Positions 28,362-38,761 of a stretch of DNA of 64,000 nucleotides are shown here, in pieces (within the stretch, counting starts at the first letter, position 1; each line of letters begins with the position of its first letter). The notes beneath the pieces were generated by a model. It worked only from the letters and a program-made list of their open reading frames with translations, was not told where the DNA came from and made no database searches. Source of the stretch: Mycolicibacterium poriferae (GTDB taxonomy: Bacteria > Actinomycetota > Actinomycetes > Mycobacteriales > Mycobacteriaceae). The stretch covers positions 4,588,001-4,652,000 of the forward strand of contig NZ_AP022570.1 of the NCBI RefSeq assembly GCF_010728325.1, read 5' to 3'. The position numbers and the translations under genes are program-made.

Positions 28362-30445
28362 CCGCGGGCCGTATCGAGATCGATGACGTTGCACCTGTGG
28401 TGTCCGGTGGGCGTTTCCCCGCCAAAGCGGTGGTCGGCGAGGTGGTGCCGGTGACCGCGACGGTGTGGCGCGAAGGACACGATGCGGTCGCCGCGACGCT
28501 GGTGGTCCGGTATCACGGACCCGGCTATCCCCCGCTCGCCGAGGAGCCGGCGGGATTGGCCCGGCCGCAGGCCGTGCCGATCGACGAGGTGGTGACGCCG
28601 GCGTCCCGGATACGTCCCACCACGTACCCGATGGCGACGGGGCGCACTCCGGACGTGTTCCACGGCCAGTTCACCCCCGATGCCGTCGGTCTGTGGACCT
28701 ACCGGGTGGACGGCTGGGGCGACCCCATCGCGACATGGCGGAGCCACGTCATCGCCAAGCTCGACGCCGGCCAGAGTGAGGGCGAGCTGGACAACGACCT
28801 GAGGGTGGGCGCCCGGCTGCTGGAGCGAGCCGCGACCGGGGTGCCCCGGCAGGACCGCTATCCCCTGATCCTGGCGGCCGAGCGGCTACGCGAGCCTGGC
28901 GACCCGTTCTGGCGCGCCGGTCCGGCGCTGGCGCCGGAGGTGACCGAACTCGTCGACCAGTACCCGCTGCGCGAACTGGTCACCCGCGGCGAGCAGCACG
29001 GCGTGTGGGTGGATCGGCCCCTGGCCCGGTTCAGTTCGTGGTACGAGCTGTTCCCCCGCTCGACCGGCGGCTGGGACAGTTCCGGGCATCCCGTGCACGG
29101 AACGTTCGCCACTGCCGCCAAGGCGCTGCCGCGTGTCTCGCGGATGGGCTTCGACATCGTCTATCTGCCACCCATCCACCCGATCGGCAAGGTGCACCGC
29201 AAGGGCCGCAACAACAGCGTCACCGCCGGTCCCGCCGACGTGGGATCGCCCTGGGCGATCGGCAGCGATGAGGGCGGCCATGACGCCGTGCACCCCGACC
29301 TGGGCACCATCGAGGATTTCGACGAATTCGTCGCCGCCGCCCGCGGCGAGGGCCTGGAGGTGGCACTGGACCTGGCGCTGCAGTGCGCCCCCGACCACCC
29401 GTGGGCGCGTGAGCACCCCGAGTGGTTCACGGTGCTTCCCGACGGCACCATCGCCTACGCGGAGAATCCGCCCAAGAAGTACCAGGACATCTACCCGCTC
29501 AACTTCGACAACGATCCCGCCGGCCTCTACGAGGAGGTGCTGCGGGTGGTCCGGTACTGGGTTTCCCACGGGGTCAAGGTGTTCCGTGTCGACAACCCGC
29601 ACACCAAGCCGCCGAACTTCTGGGCCTGGCTGATCGGGGAGGTCAAGAACACCGACCCCGACGTGCTGTTCCTGGCCGAGGCGTTCACCCGCCCGGCGCG
29701 CCTGTTCGGGTTGGCCAAGCTGGGCTTCACCCAGTCCTACACCTATTTCACCTGGCGCACGGCCAAGTGGGAGCTCACCGAGTTCGCCGAATCGATCGCC
29801 GAGCACGCCGACTACAGCAGGCAGAGCCTGTGGACGAACACGCCCGACATCCTGCACGAGAGCCTGCAGCACGGCGGCCCCGGAATGTTCGCCATTCGCG
29901 CCGTCATGGCCGCGACGATGAGCCCGACGTGGGGCATGTACTCGGGCTACGAGCTGTTCGAGCACCGTGCGGTGCGCGAGGGCAGCGAGGAGTACCTCAA
30001 CTCCGAGAAATACGAGCTGCGGCCGCGCGATTTCGACGCTGCGCTGGCCGACGGCGAGTCACTGGAGCCGTTCATCACCCGGCTCAACGAGATCCGCCGG
30101 GTGCATCCGGCTCTGCACCAGTTGCGCACCATCACGTTCCACCACATCGACAACGATGCACTGCTGGCATACAGCAAGTTCGACCCGGACACCGGCGACC
30201 AGGTGCTCGTCGTGGTGACGCTCAACGCGTTCGGCCCCGAAGACGGCACTTTGTGGTTGGAGATGGGCGCATTGGGAATGGAACAGCAGGACCGGTTCTG
30301 GGTGCGTGACGAGATCACCGGAGAGGAATACCAGTGGGGCCAGAGCAACTATGTGCGACTCGAGCCAGCCCGCGCCGTGGCGCACGTGCTCAACATGCCC
30401 CATGTTCCCGCCGACCAACGAATGAACCTGCTGCGTAGGGAGTGA
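28358..30445 (+). CDS. glgE: Alpha-1,4-glucan:maltose-1-phosphate maltosyltransferase GlgE
   Basis: 695 residues of GH13 subfamily 3 from a GTG with GGGAGGAAA upstream. An N-terminal domain with a beta-sandwich and helical insert (about 1-200) precedes the catalytic barrel. Nucleophile Asp412 is in FRVDNPH and acid/base Glu441 in LAEAFTRP, equivalent to Asp418 and Glu447 in the M. tuberculosis protein. [18 protein letters not shown] is the subfamily loop (quoted in part as [14 protein letters not shown]). It extends glucans with maltose-1-phosphate from the trehalose pathway and is a known essential, self-poisoning drug target in M. tuberculosis (Rv1327c). glgB follows by 4 bp. Confidence 0.97.
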   Translation: MTAGRIEIDDVAPVVSGGRFPAKAVVGEVVPVTATVWREGHDAVAATLVVRYHGPGYPPLAEEPAGLARPQAVPIDEVVTPASRIRPTTYPMATGRTPDVFHGQFTPDAVGLWTYRVDGWGDPIATWRSHVIAKLDAGQSEGELDNDLRVGARLLERAATGVPRQDRYPLILAAERLREPGDPFWRAGPALAPEVTELVDQYPLRELVTRGEQHGVWVDRPLARFSSWYELFPRSTGGWDSSGHPVHGTFATAAKALPRVSRMGFDIVYLPPIHPIGKVHRKGRNNSVTAGPADVGSPWAIGSDEGGHDAVHPDLGTIEDFDEFVAAARGEGLEVALDLALQCAPDHPWAREHPEWFTVLPDGTIAYAENPPKKYQDIYPLNFDNDPAGLYEEVLRVVRYWVSHGVKVFRVDNPHTKPPNFWAWLIGEVKNTDPDVLFLAEAFTRPARLFGLAKLGFTQSYTYFTWRTAKWELTEFAESIAEHADYSRQSLWTNTPDILHESLQHGGPGMFAIRAVMAATMSPTWGMYSGYELFEHRAVREGSEEYLNSEKYELRPRDFDAALADGESLEPFITRLNEIRRVHPALHQLRTITFHHIDNDALLAYSKFDPDTGDQVLVVVTLNAFGPEDGTLWLEMGALGMEQQDRFWVRDEITGEEYQWGQSNYVRLEPARAVAHVLNMPHVPADQRMNLLRRE

Positions 30446-30449
30446 CGAT

Positions 30450-32672
30450 ATGACCAACGCGTCCAACCTGACGAACCACATCGACAGTCCGCATCTGCGG
30501 CCGCACACCGCCGACCTGAACCGGTTGCTGGCCGGTGAGCACCACGACCCCCACTCGGTGCTCGGCGCCCACGAATACGACGACCACACCGTGATCCGGG
30601 TGTACCGCCCGCACGCGGTGAAGATGAACGCGGTGATCGGCGGCGCCCGCCATCCGCTGACCCACATCGAGGCCGGGCTGTTCGCCGTCGCGGTGCCGTT
30701 CACCGACCTCGTCGACTACCGCCTCGAGATCAGCTACTCCGAGGACGAGTCGGCGTTCGTCCACACCGTTGCCGACGCCTACCGGTTCCTGCCGACCCTG
30801 GGCGAAATCGACCTGCACCTGTTCGCCGAGGGTCGCCACGAGCGGCTCTGGGAGGCGCTGGGCGCACACCCCCGGAGCTTCACGACCCCCGACGGTGAGG
30901 TCACCGGTGTGTCGTTCGCCGTGTGGGCGCCCAATGCCAAGGGCGTCAGCGTGATCGGCGACTTCAATCACTGGGGCAACGAGGCGCAGATGCGCGTGTT
31001 GGGTTCCACCGGCGTCTGGGAGCTGTTCTGGCCCGGCTTCCCCGAAGACGGGCTGTACAAGCTGCGTATACACGGCGCCGACGGCGCGGTCACCGAGCGG
31101 GCCGACCCGATGGCCTTCGCCACCGAGGTGCCCCCGCAGACCGCGTCGCGGGTGTTCCAGAGCGACTACACCTGGGCCGACGAGGACTGGATGGCTCAAC
31201 GGGCGCTGCGCAACGCGGTCTTCGAGCCGATGAGCACCTATGAGGTGCACCTCGGGTCGTGGCGGCCTGGGCTGAGCTACACCGAACTGGCCGAGGAGCT
31301 CACCGACTATGTGGTCGAGCACGGCTTCACCCACGTCGAGATGCTTCCGGTGGCCGAGCACCCGTTCGGCGGGTCCTGGGGCTATCAGGTCACGTCGTAC
31401 TACGCGCCGTCGTCACGGTTCGGATCACCCGACGAGTTCCGCCACCTGGTCGACACGCTGCACCGGGCCGGCATCGGCGTGATCGTCGACTGGGTGCCCG
31501 CGCACTTCCCCAAGGACGCGTGGGCGCTGGGCAGATTCGACGGCACCCCGCTCTACGAGCACGCCGATCCGCGCCGCGGCGAGCAACTCGACTGGGGCAC
31601 CTACGTGTTCGACTTCGGCCGCACCGAGGTCCGCAACTTCCTGGTCGCCAACGCGCTGTATTGGCTGCAGGAGTTCCACGTCGACGGCCTGCGGGTGGAT
31701 GCGGTCGCATCGATGCTCTATCTGGACTACTCGCGTCCGGAAGGTGGCTGGACACCGAACCAGTACGGGGGCCGGGAGAACCTCGAGGCGGTCCAGTTCC
31801 TGCAGGAGATGAACGCGACGGTGCACAAGATCAGCCCCGGCATCGTCACGATCGCCGAGGAGTCCACGTCGTGGCCGGGCGTGACCCGCCCGACGAACCT
31901 CGGCGGACTGGGTTTCTCGATGAAATGGAACATGGGCTGGATGAACGACACGCTGGAGTTCATCAAGCGTGACCCGATCTACCGGACCTATCACCATCAC
32001 GAGATGACGTTCTCGATGCTGTACGCGTTCAGCGAGAACTACGTCCTGCCGATCAGCCACGACGAGGTGGTGCACGGCAAGGGCACGTTGTGGGGGCGCA
32101 TGCCCGGCAACGACCACATGAAGGCCGCCGGGATCCGCAGTTTCCTGGCCTACCAATGGGCGCATCCGGGCAAACAGCTGCTGTTCATGGGGCAGGAGTT
32201 CGGACAGCGAGCGGAGTGGTCCGAGGAACGCGGCGTGGACTGGTTCCAGCTCGACGAGCACGGGTTCTCCGACGGCATCCTGCGGCTGCTGACCGATGCC
32301 AACGAGATCTACCGCACCCGACGGGCGCTGTGGTCCCGGGACACACAACCCGAGGGGTACTCCTGGATCGACGCGAACGACTCGGCCAACAATGTGCTGA
32401 GCTTCCTGCGCTTCGGCGACGACGGCTCGATGATGGCGTGCGTGTTCAACTTCTCCGGCTCCGAACATGCCCGCTATCGGCTGGGACTGCCGCACGCCGG
32501 CACATGGCGCGAGGTGCTCAACACCGATTCGGACACCTATCACGGCTCCGGGATCGGGAACTACGGTGCGGTCGAGGCCACTGACGAACCGTGGCATGGC
32601 CGGCCTGCCTCGGCGGTGATGACGCTGCCGCCGCTGTCGGCGTTGTGGTTCGAACCCGAGTCAGCGCCCTAA
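30450..32672 (+). CDS. glgB: 1,4-alpha-glucan branching enzyme GlgB
   Basis: 740 residues of GH13 subfamily 9 from an ATG with AGGGAG upstream. Two N-terminal CBM48-like domains precede the barrel. Catalytic residues are visible in [12 protein letters not shown] (nucleophile Asp), IAEEST (acid Glu) and [11 protein letters not shown] (stabilising Asp). It introduces alpha-1,6 branches; with GlgE it builds branched methyl-glucan or capsular alpha-glucan. The stop codon lies inside a 25-bp tandem duplication. It corresponds to Rv1326c. Confidence 0.97.
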   Translation: MTNASNLTNHIDSPHLRPHTADLNRLLAGEHHDPHSVLGAHEYDDHTVIRVYRPHAVKMNAVIGGARHPLTHIEAGLFAVAVPFTDLVDYRLEISYSEDESAFVHTVADAYRFLPTLGEIDLHLFAEGRHERLWEALGAHPRSFTTPDGEVTGVSFAVWAPNAKGVSVIGDFNHWGNEAQMRVLGSTGVWELFWPGFPEDGLYKLRIHGADGAVTERADPMAFATEVPPQTASRVFQSDYTWADEDWMAQRALRNAVFEPMSTYEVHLGSWRPGLSYTELAEELTDYVVEHGFTHVEMLPVAEHPFGGSWGYQVTSYYAPSSRFGSPDEFRHLVDTLHRAGIGVIVDWVPAHFPKDAWALGRFDGTPLYEHADPRRGEQLDWGTYVFDFGRTEVRNFLVANALYWLQEFHVDGLRVDAVASMLYLDYSRPEGGWTPNQYGGRENLEAVQFLQEMNATVHKISPGIVTIAEESTSWPGVTRPTNLGGLGFSMKWNMGWMNDTLEFIKRDPIYRTYHHHEMTFSMLYAFSENYVLPISHDEVVHGKGTLWGRMPGNDHMKAAGIRSFLAYQWAHPGKQLLFMGQEFGQRAEWSEERGVDWFQLDEHGFSDGILRLLTDANEIYRTRRALWSRDTQPEGYSWIDANDSANNVLSFLRFGDDGSMMACVFNFSGSEHARYRLGLPHAGTWREVLNTDSDTYHGSGIGNYGAVEATDEPWHGRPASAVMTLPPLSALWFEPESAP

Positions 32673-32706
32673 GCCACGCGCCGAGTCAGCGCCCTAAGCC
32701 ACGCGC
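32657..32706. repeat. 25-bp tandem duplication spanning the glgB stop codon
   Basis: Two identical 25-bp copies (32657-32681 and 32682-32706) begin CGAGTCAGCG and contain the glgB TAA in the first copy. A third, diverged copy starts CGAGTCTGCG at 32707 and forms the hairpin that follows. The gap sits where M. tuberculosis carries PE_PGRS24 (Rv1325c). Confidence 0.9.
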
Positions 32707-32762
32707 CGAGTCTGCGGGCAGATCGCCATCTGACCCTATGAGGCGATCTCCCAGCAGACTCG
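32707..32762. terminator. Long hairpin between convergent glgB and the thioredoxin-like gene
   Basis: Arms of 21 bp (32707-32727 and 32742-32762) pair at 19 of 21 positions around a 14-nt loop. No T-run follows on either strand. Placement between two convergent genes fits a bidirectional terminator. Confidence 0.7.
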
Positions 32763-32819
32763 GGCGTTCTGGGTCTGCGGCGTTCTGGGTGTGCGCGTCG
32801 CCTCGCGTCTCCTGCGGGG

Positions 32820-33722
32820 TCAGTACAGCGCGCTGGCCAGGTCGCGCCGCCCGGCGATCACCGCGGGGTCGGCGGGATCGAACAGATCGAACAATTCGAT
32901 CAGCCGGGTGCGCACCGCGGTTCGGTCGTCTCCCGTCGTGCGTTTGACCAGACCGGTCAGCCGGGCGAACGCCGCCTCGACGTGCTGTTCGAGGATCTCG
33001 ACGTCGGCCGCGGCGAACGCCGCGTCGATGTCCTCGGGGGCCGCGTCGGCCACCGCGACGGCGTCGCGCCGATGGGCGGTGGCGCGCTGCAGGAAGGCGA
33101 TCTGGCGGACCGCGCCCTTGGCCTCGGCATGATTCGGGTTGGCGTCCAGGATCTTCTGATAGGCGCTTCGGGCGGCGTCGAAGTCGCCGCTGTCGAGGAA
33201 CGTCCGCGCCTGTTCCACTTCGGGATCGACCTGTTCGGGAGCCTCGGCGTCACCGGTGCCGCTCAGCTTGCCCGCGGTGGCCTCGAGCAGTGAATCGACC
33301 CAGCGGCGGAGCTGCTCGGGCGGTTGCATCCCCTGGAAGCTGGACAGCGGCTGTCCGGCGGCCAGCGCCACGACGGTCGGGATGGCCTGCACGCCGAACA
33401 TCTGGGCGACCCGGGGCACCGTGTCGACATTGACGGTGGTCAACGCCCACTTCGGCCCGTCCTGCGCGGACAGGCCCGCCAGGACGTCGCCGAGCTGGAC
33501 ACTGGCGTCGCTGCGCGGGGACCACAGCAGCACGACCACCGGAACCTCGTTGGAGCGGACCAGCACCTCGGCTTCCAGGTTGGCCTCGGTGATCTCCACT
33601 CCGCCGGGGCCCGCGGGCGGACCGGATGCGGCGCCCTCGGTGGTCGCCGCCCGCTGTTTGAGTGCCGACAGATCCACTGCGCCCGCCATGGCAGGCGAGA
33701 TTCGGGGTCCAGGACGAGTCAC
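32820..33722 (-). CDS. Thioredoxin-fold/TPR protein (CnoX/YbbN-like, Rv1324 family)
   Basis: 300 residues from the GTG at 33722; the open frame upstream is non-family. Residues about 60-160 form a thioredoxin fold with VVVLLWSPRSDAS where CxxC would be, so the disulfide active site is absent, and with cis-Pro in QAIPTV. Residues about 180-290 are TPR-like helices (RSAYQKILDANPNHAEAK). Chaperedoxins of the CnoX/YbbN type have this layout and protect or hand over unfolded proteins. It matches Rv1324, predicted there as a thioredoxin-like protein. Confidence 0.85.
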   Translation of the reverse strand: MTRPGPRISPAMAGAVDLSALKQRAATTEGAASGPPAGPGGVEITEANLEAEVLVRSNEVPVVVLLWSPRSDASVQLGDVLAGLSAQDGPKWALTTVNVDTVPRVAQMFGVQAIPTVVALAAGQPLSSFQGMQPPEQLRRWVDSLLEATAGKLSGTGDAEAPEQVDPEVEQARTFLDSGDFDAARSAYQKILDANPNHAEAKGAVRQIAFLQRATAHRRDAVAVADAAPEDIDAAFAAADVEILEQHVEAAFARLTGLVKRTTGDDRTAVRTRLIELFDLFDPADPAVIAGRRDLASALY

Positions 33723-33735
33723 GGGTTCAAGTGTG

Positions 33736-34128
33736 TCACGTCGTTTCGGGGACCGTCCGACCCGGCTGCGCGACACCCGCCGCCGACGTCGGAGCTCCGA
33801 TCCGGCCGGTCCGATCGGCCCATATGAGGAAGATCACACTGCCCAATGGCACGATGCTGCCCAGCAACGCCAGCAACCATGTCACCGCGGTCCAGCGGTG
33901 CGACAGCCCGACGACCACGGCGGCCACCAGGAACGCCACGAAGACACCTCCGTGGATGGGCCCGAACACCTTCACGCCGATCTCGGTCTGTGGTGAGCCG
34001 AGGTATTTGAAGTACATCCCGATCAGCAGGCCGATCCAGCTGGCCGCCTCCGCCAACGCGATCAGCCGGAACCACCCCGCCGCACTGCGGAGGTCGTAAG
34101 CGCTTGATTGGTTCGCCATGGCCGCCAT
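33736..34128 (-). CDS. DUF3817 integral membrane protein
   Basis: 130 residues with three membrane helices and the DUF3817 pattern FRLIALAEAASWIGLLIGMYFKY followed by GPIHGGVFVAFLVA (each quoted in part elsewhere in related proteins). It is the second DUF3817 protein in the window. The start is ATG 34128, or ATG 34119 three codons later. It lies 13 bp upstream of the thioredoxin-like gene. Function is unknown. Confidence 0.75.
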   Translation of the reverse strand: MAAMANQSSAYDLRSAAGWFRLIALAEAASWIGLLIGMYFKYLGSPQTEIGVKVFGPIHGGVFVAFLVAAVVVGLSHRWTAVTWLLALLGSIVPLGSVIFLIWADRTGRIGAPTSAAGVAQPGRTVPETT

Positions 34129-34182
34129 TGTGCCCGACGATGCCGTCAGCTACTACATTGCGTCGTTGATCATGCGCCCTGT

Positions 34183-35376
34183 TCAGGGCCGGCGGAGCAC
34201 CAGCGCGTCGCCCTGGCCACCGGCGCCGCACAGCGCGGCGACGGCATACCCGGAGCCCTTCCGCGCCAGCTCCAGCGCGGCGTGCAGCGTGATGCGTGCG
34301 CCCGACATCCCGATCGGATGCCCGATCGCGATGGCTCCACCGTCGGTGTTGACCTTCGCCTCGACCGTGGCCTCGTCGAGGCCCAGTTCCTTGGTCGAGG
34401 CCAGCGCGACCGCGGCGAACGCCTCGTTGATCTCGATGACGTCGAGATCGTCGACCGAGATGCCTTCCTTGGCGATCGCCTTCTTGATCGCGTTGGCGGG
34501 CTGGCTCTGCAGCGTGGAGTCCGGACCGGCGACGACCCCGTGGGCGCCGATCTCACACAGCCACGCCACGCCCATCTCCTCGGCCTTGGCCTTGTTCATC
34601 ACCACGACCGCGCAGGCGCCGTCGGAGATCTGGGATGCCGAGCCCGCGGTGATGGTGCCGTCCTTGCGGAACGCCGGGCGCAGGCCGGACAGCGACTCCG
34701 CGGTGGTGTCGGCGCGAACGCCCTCGTCCTCGGTGAACTCCACCGGATCGCCCTTGCGCTGCGGGATCTTCACCGGCACCACCTCATCGGCGAACACCCC
34801 GTCCTTCCAGGCGCGGGCGGCCTTCTGGTGCGACGACGCGGCGAACTCGTCCTGCTGGGCACGGGTGAACCGGTCGGTGTCATTGCGCTGTTCAGTCAGC
34901 GCACCCATCGGCTGGTCGGTGAACACGTCGTGCAGACCGTCGTAGGCCATGTGGTCCAGCGCGGTCACATCGCCGTACTTGTAGCCGGAGCGGCTGTTCA
35001 TCAACAGGTGCGGGGCCTGGGTCATGGACTCCTGCCCGCCGGCGACGACGACGTCGAACTCACCCGCGCGGATCAGCTGATCGGCCAGCGCGATCGCGTC
35101 GATCCCCGACAGACACATCTTGTTGATCGTCAGCGAGGCGACATCCCAGCCGATGCCGGCGGCCACCGCGGCCTGGCGCGCGGGCATCTGCCCGGCGCCG
35201 GCGGTCAACACCTGGCCCATGATCACGTACTCCACCGCCGAGGCGGGCACCTGTGCTTTGTCCAACGCACCGGCGATGGCCACCGCACCCAGGTCGCTGC
35301 CGGAGAAGTCCTTCAGTGACCCCATCAGCTTGCCTACCGGCGTCCGGGCTCCAGCAACGATCACCGACGTCGTCAT
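34183..35376 (-). CDS. fadA4: Acetyl-CoA acetyltransferase (thiolase, FadA4-like)
   Basis: 397 residues from the ATG at 35376 with GGAGG 6 nt upstream. Thiolase residues are complete: nucleophilic Cys88 in NKMCLSG, His in [16 protein letters not shown] and the second Cys in [10 protein letters not shown]. It condenses or cleaves acetoacetyl-CoA. It corresponds to Rv1323 and is divergent from methylmalonyl-CoA epimerase, both in short-chain acyl-CoA metabolism. Confidence 0.94.
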   Translation of the reverse strand: MTTSVIVAGARTPVGKLMGSLKDFSGSDLGAVAIAGALDKAQVPASAVEYVIMGQVLTAGAGQMPARQAAVAAGIGWDVASLTINKMCLSGIDAIALADQLIRAGEFDVVVAGGQESMTQAPHLLMNSRSGYKYGDVTALDHMAYDGLHDVFTDQPMGALTEQRNDTDRFTRAQQDEFAASSHQKAARAWKDGVFADEVVPVKIPQRKGDPVEFTEDEGVRADTTAESLSGLRPAFRKDGTITAGSASQISDGACAVVVMNKAKAEEMGVAWLCEIGAHGVVAGPDSTLQSQPANAIKKAIAKEGISVDDLDVIEINEAFAAVALASTKELGLDEATVEAKVNTDGGAIAIGHPIGMSGARITLHAALELARKGSGYAVAALCGAGGQGDALVLRRP

Positions 35377-35457
35377 GACTACCTCCAACTGCGTTTCACG
35401 GACCGCCTGACAGGCTATCCACTGCACCCGAGCTATTCGAAACCGATCTGATTAGGT

Positions 35458-35463
35458 TACCTT
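35458..35463 (+). promoter_or_regulatory. Leaderless -10 element of the methylmalonyl-CoA epimerase gene
   Basis: TACCTT ends 6 nt before the ATG at 35470. The preceding TTAGGTTA resembles half of an IdeR box but the second half is not conserved. Confidence 0.55.
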
Positions 35464-35469
35464 TGCGTT

Positions 35470-35943
35470 ATGACCGCCGAGCAGACTGACGCCCGTCCTG
35501 TGCTGGCCACCGCGCTGGTCACCGCCATCGATCACGTCGGCATCGCCGTGCCTGACCTGGACGTGGCCATCAAGTGGTATCACGATCATCTGGGCATGAT
35601 CGTGCTGCACGAGGAGATCAACGAGGAGCAGGGCGTCCGCGAGGCGATGCTGTCCGTACGCGGCGCTCCGAAGGGCAGCGCGCAGGTGCAGCTGATGTCG
35701 CCGATCGACGAGTCGTCGACGATCGCGAAGTTCATCGACAAGCGCGGTCCCGGTCTGCAGCAGCTGGCCTACCGGGTCAGTGACATCGATGCACTCACCG
35801 AGAGGTTGCGCGAGCAGGGTGTTCGGCTGCTCTACGACGCACCGCGCCGCGGCACCGCGAACTCCCGCATCAACTTCGTCCATCCCAAGGATGCCGGCGG
35901 GGTGCTGATCGAACTGGTCGAACCCGCCGCCGGCGATCACTGA
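35470..35943 (+). CDS. mce: Methylmalonyl-CoA epimerase (VOC/glyoxalase fold)
   Basis: 157 residues. Two betaalphabetabetabeta modules with metal ligands recognisable in IDHVGIAVPDL (His), QVQLMSP (Gln), QQLAYRVSDI and VLIELVEP (Glu). It interconverts the two epimers of methylmalonyl-CoA in propionate metabolism, for example from odd-chain or cholesterol-derived carbon. It matches Rv1322A in position. Confidence 0.92.
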   Translation: MTAEQTDARPVLATALVTAIDHVGIAVPDLDVAIKWYHDHLGMIVLHEEINEEQGVREAMLSVRGAPKGSAQVQLMSPIDESSTIAKFIDKRGPGLQQLAYRVSDIDALTERLREQGVRLLYDAPRRGTANSRINFVHPKDAGGVLIELVEPAAGDH

Positions 35944-35995
35944 GTCCACCGAGGACTGCGGACCCGACCAGCACGGTCAGGTCAACACCGGGGTC

Positions 35996-36310
35996 TCACG
36001 ACCACCTCCGGGTGGGACCGCGGTTCGCGCGGTTGGCCCAGCACGATGTGTGCCAGTGCCGCCGGTTCTCGACGCCCGCCGCGTCCGTCGCCGGCCACAC
36101 CACGACGTGCGCGGTTGACGGCTTGATCTCGTGATCGCAGCCCGGACATCGGTAGACCTTCACCGCGCGCGCCGCAGCGACTGAGCGCACCTCGTAGTCA
36201 TGGCCGTCGGCGCCCTGTTCGACGCGGCGCGACGACGGGAACCGAACCTGCCCGGGAGCAGGCTGTCCGCTCCTGCGCCCCGCACCGCCCGCCCGCCGTC
36301 GCCGGGCCAT
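35996..36310 (-). CDS. Small zinc-binding protein overlapping nucS
   Basis: 104 residues. Its ATG overlaps the nucS stop (TGATG), which fixes the start at 36310. An Arg/Gly-rich N-terminus (about 1-30) is followed by a likely zinc site: Cys55-x2-Cys58 and His85/His87 with Cys90 (HWHTSC). Such genes are often annotated as ATP/GTP-binding protein without evidence; no nucleotide motif is visible. Translation coupled to NucS suggests a link to DNA repair, but this is inference. Confidence 0.7.
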   Translation of the reverse strand: MARRRRAGGAGRRSGQPAPGQVRFPSSRRVEQGADGHDYEVRSVAAARAVKVYRCPGCDHEIKPSTAHVVVWPATDAAGVENRRHWHTSCWANRANRGPTRRWS

Positions 36311-36981
36311 CAGAACAACCGGTACTCGTCGCTGTCCATGCCGCGCATCTGGTCGTAGTCCAGCGTCAGACAACGGATGCCGCGGTCGGTGGCCAGCGTG
36401 CGGGCCTGCGGCTTGATCTGCTGGGCGGCGAACACCCCCGCCACCGGCGCCAGCACGGTGTCGCGGTTGAGCAGCTCGAGATAGCGCGTCAGTTGTTCGA
36501 CACCGTCGATCTCACCGCGGCGCTTGATCTCCACCGCCACCGACCTGCCCTGCTCGTCGCGGCACAGCAGGTCCACCGGTCCGATCGGGGTCATGTACTC
36601 GCGGCGAACCAGCGTGTACCCGGCGCCGAGCAGTTCGACGTGTTCGGCCAGCAGCGCCTGCAGGTGCGCCTCCACCCCGTCCTTGACCAACCCCGGGTCG
36701 ACCCCGAGCTCATGGCTGGAATCGTGCTCGATCTCCTCGACGGTGATGCGCAACTGTTCGCCGGCCTTGTTCTCCACGACCCAGACCGGCGATTCACCGT
36801 CGGGATCCTCGACCACCCAGCAGGGCGGGCTCATCCAGTTCAAGGGCTTGTAGGCACGGTCGTCGGCATGCACGCTCACCGAACCGTCGGCTTTGAACAG
36901 CAGCAGGCGCCGCGCCGAGGGCAGGTGCGCGGTGAGCCGGCCGACGTAGTCCACGGTGCACTGGGCGATCACGAGACGCAC
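36310..36981 (-). CDS. nucS: Mismatch-specific endonuclease NucS/EndoMS
   Basis: 223 residues. An N-terminal DNA-binding/dimerisation domain (about 1-110) and a C-terminal nuclease with the PD-(D/E)xK core: Asp137, Glu151 and Lys153 ([19 protein letters not shown]). NucS makes double-strand cuts at mismatches and replaces MutS/MutL in mycobacteria. The GTG start is preceded by a leaderless -10. It corresponds to Rv1321. Confidence 0.97.
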   Translation of the reverse strand: MRLVIAQCTVDYVGRLTAHLPSARRLLLFKADGSVSVHADDRAYKPLNWMSPPCWVVEDPDGESPVWVVENKAGEQLRITVEEIEHDSSHELGVDPGLVKDGVEAHLQALLAEHVELLGAGYTLVRREYMTPIGPVDLLCRDEQGRSVAVEIKRRGEIDGVEQLTRYLELLNRDTVLAPVAGVFAAQQIKPQARTLATDRGIRCLTLDYDQMRGMDSDEYRLF

Positions 36982-36987
36982 CGATCC

Positions 36988-36993
36988 ACCTTA
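36988..36993 (-). promoter_or_regulatory. Leaderless -10 element of nucS
   Basis: TAAGGT on the minus strand ends 6 nt before the GTG at 36981. The plus-strand TAGGCT at 37012-37017 lies 9 nt before the divergent adenylate cyclase ATG, so two -10 elements are packed within 30 bp. Confidence 0.55.
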
Positions 36994-37026
36994 AACGCCA
37001 CGGGTGGTGGTTAGGCTGACGCCACC

Positions 37027-38637
37027 ATGACGGGCAACAAGACAGCGGCACAGCGTCTCGGCCGCGTGTTGGAACGTGTGACCAACCAGAGCCCGCGAGT
37101 GGCGTCGACCCCGGAGTACGGATCGTGGATCCTGGGCCGGGTCTCGGAGAGCCAACGCCGGCGACGGGTGCGGATCCAGATCATCCTGACCACCTTCGTC
37201 GTCGTGGCGAACCTGATCGGGATGGGTGTCGCCACGCTGGTGATCACCGTGGCGTTCCCGATCCCCAATGTGTTCGCCCCCGACGTCGCCTGGATCTCGT
37301 TCATTGTCGTGCCGGTGTACCTGGCGACCGCGTTGGTGGTCGGGGTGTTCTGGGCCACCCGCAGGGTGATGAACAACGTGCGCTGGGCGGTCGAGGAGCG
37401 CCCGCCCACCGCCGAGGACCAGTACAACACCTTCCTGGCCCCGTGGCGGCTGACCCGTGTGCTGCTGGTCCTGTGGGGCCTCGGCACCGTGGTGCTCACC
37501 GCGCTCTACGGCTGGCACGACACCGACTACATCCCCAAATGGCTTCTGGGAGTCAGTTTCCCGGGCATCGTCGTCTCCGCCAGCTGTTACCTGTTCACCG
37601 AGTTCGCATTGCGTCCGGTGGCCGCCCAGGCGCTCGAGGCGGGCCGCCCTCCCCGGCGGTTCGCCGAAGGACTGATGGGCCGCACGATGCTGGTCTGGGC
37701 GCTGGGCTCCGGCGTGCCGGTGCTCGGCATCTTCCTGGCGGCACTGATCACGCTGATCCAACGCAATCTGACCCCGACGCAGTTCACCGTCGCGGTGATG
37801 ATCCTGGCGGCCTTCGCGCTGGTGTTCGGCGCGATCCTGATGTGGATCCTGGCCTGGTTGACGGTCACGCCCGTCCGAGTGGTCCGATCGGGGATGAACC
37901 AGGTCGAGCGTGGCGATCTGGAGACCAACGTCGTCGTCTTCGACGGCACCGAACTCGGCCAGCTGCAGCGGGGTTTCAACTCGATGGCGGCCGGCCTACG
38001 GGAGCGCGAACGGGTCCGCGACCTGTTCGGTCGACACGTCGGCCGCGAGGTCGCCGCACTGGCGGAGAAGGAGCGACCGGAACTGGGCGGTGAGGACCGC
38101 TACGCAGCAGTCGTTTTCGTCGACATCATCGGCTCGACGAAGCTGGTGACCAGTCGGCCCGCCGGCGAGGTCGTCGAATTGCTGAACAGGTTCTTCGCGG
38201 TGATCGTCGAGGAAGTGGACCGCCACCACGGTCTGGTGAACAAGTTCGAGGGCGACGCGGTGCTGGCCGTGTTCGGCGCTCCGGTGTCACTGGAGCACCC
38301 CGAGGACGAGTCACTGGCCGCGGCCAGGCAGATCAGCCGCAGATTGCGCCAGGAAGTCCCGGAGTGTGAGGCCGGGATCGGTGTCGCCGCCGGCACGGTG
38401 CTGGCCGGCAACGTCGGCGCCCAGGAACGCTTCGAGTACACCGTGATCGGTGAGCCGGTCAACGAAGCGGCCCGGCTGTGCGAACTGGCCAAGGACTTCC
38501 CGCAGCGGCTGGTCGCCTCCGCCGAGACGGTCGCCAACGCGACCGAAGCAGAACGCTCGCGCTGGTGTGAGGGCGAGACGGTGACGCTGCGTGGATACCG
38601 CGAGCCGACCGAGCTGGCCGTCCCGGCTGAACCGTGA
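37027..38637 (+). CDS. Membrane class III adenylate cyclase with HAMP domain
   Basis: 536 residues. Six membrane helices (between about 50 and 285), a HAMP linker (about 280-335: TPVRVVRSGMNQVERGDL) and a C-terminal cyclase domain. Metal Asp is in VVFVDIIGS, the Lys-Glu-Gly-Asp segment in VNKFEGDAVLAVFG, and the Asn/Arg transition-state residues in GEPVNEAARLC. It matches the Rv1318c/1319c/1320c group; only one copy is present here against three in M. tuberculosis. It is divergent from nucS. Confidence 0.93.
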   Translation: MTGNKTAAQRLGRVLERVTNQSPRVASTPEYGSWILGRVSESQRRRRVRIQIILTTFVVVANLIGMGVATLVITVAFPIPNVFAPDVAWISFIVVPVYLATALVVGVFWATRRVMNNVRWAVEERPPTAEDQYNTFLAPWRLTRVLLVLWGLGTVVLTALYGWHDTDYIPKWLLGVSFPGIVVSASCYLFTEFALRPVAAQALEAGRPPRRFAEGLMGRTMLVWALGSGVPVLGIFLAALITLIQRNLTPTQFTVAVMILAAFALVFGAILMWILAWLTVTPVRVVRSGMNQVERGDLETNVVVFDGTELGQLQRGFNSMAAGLRERERVRDLFGRHVGREVAALAEKERPELGGEDRYAAVVFVDIIGSTKLVTSRPAGEVVELLNRFFAVIVEEVDRHHGLVNKFEGDAVLAVFGAPVSLEHPEDESLAAARQISRRLRQEVPECEAGIGVAAGTVLAGNVGAQERFEYTVIGEPVNEAARLCELAKDFPQRLVASAETVANATEAERSRWCEGETVTLRGYREPTELAVPAEP

Positions 38638-38761
38638 CAGGCAGGCCGGCCCGACACTTCTCATGTCCCAGCGGGAAATCCGCCGATGTCCGGATCGGTG
38701 ATGGACACCGGCAGCGCGACCACCGAGCATAGGAGGCCGGGCCAGAGAGGCGGTTTGAGAC

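Noticed and set aside
35451..35470. IdeR iron box upstream of methylmalonyl-CoA epimerase
   Set aside because: Only the first 8 bases (TTAGGTTA) match; the second half of the 19-bp palindrome agrees poorly (about 12 of 19 overall).
36310..36373. Longer N-terminus for the zinc protein beside nucS
   Set aside because: It would extend into nucS; the TGATG overlap gives a natural start at 36310.
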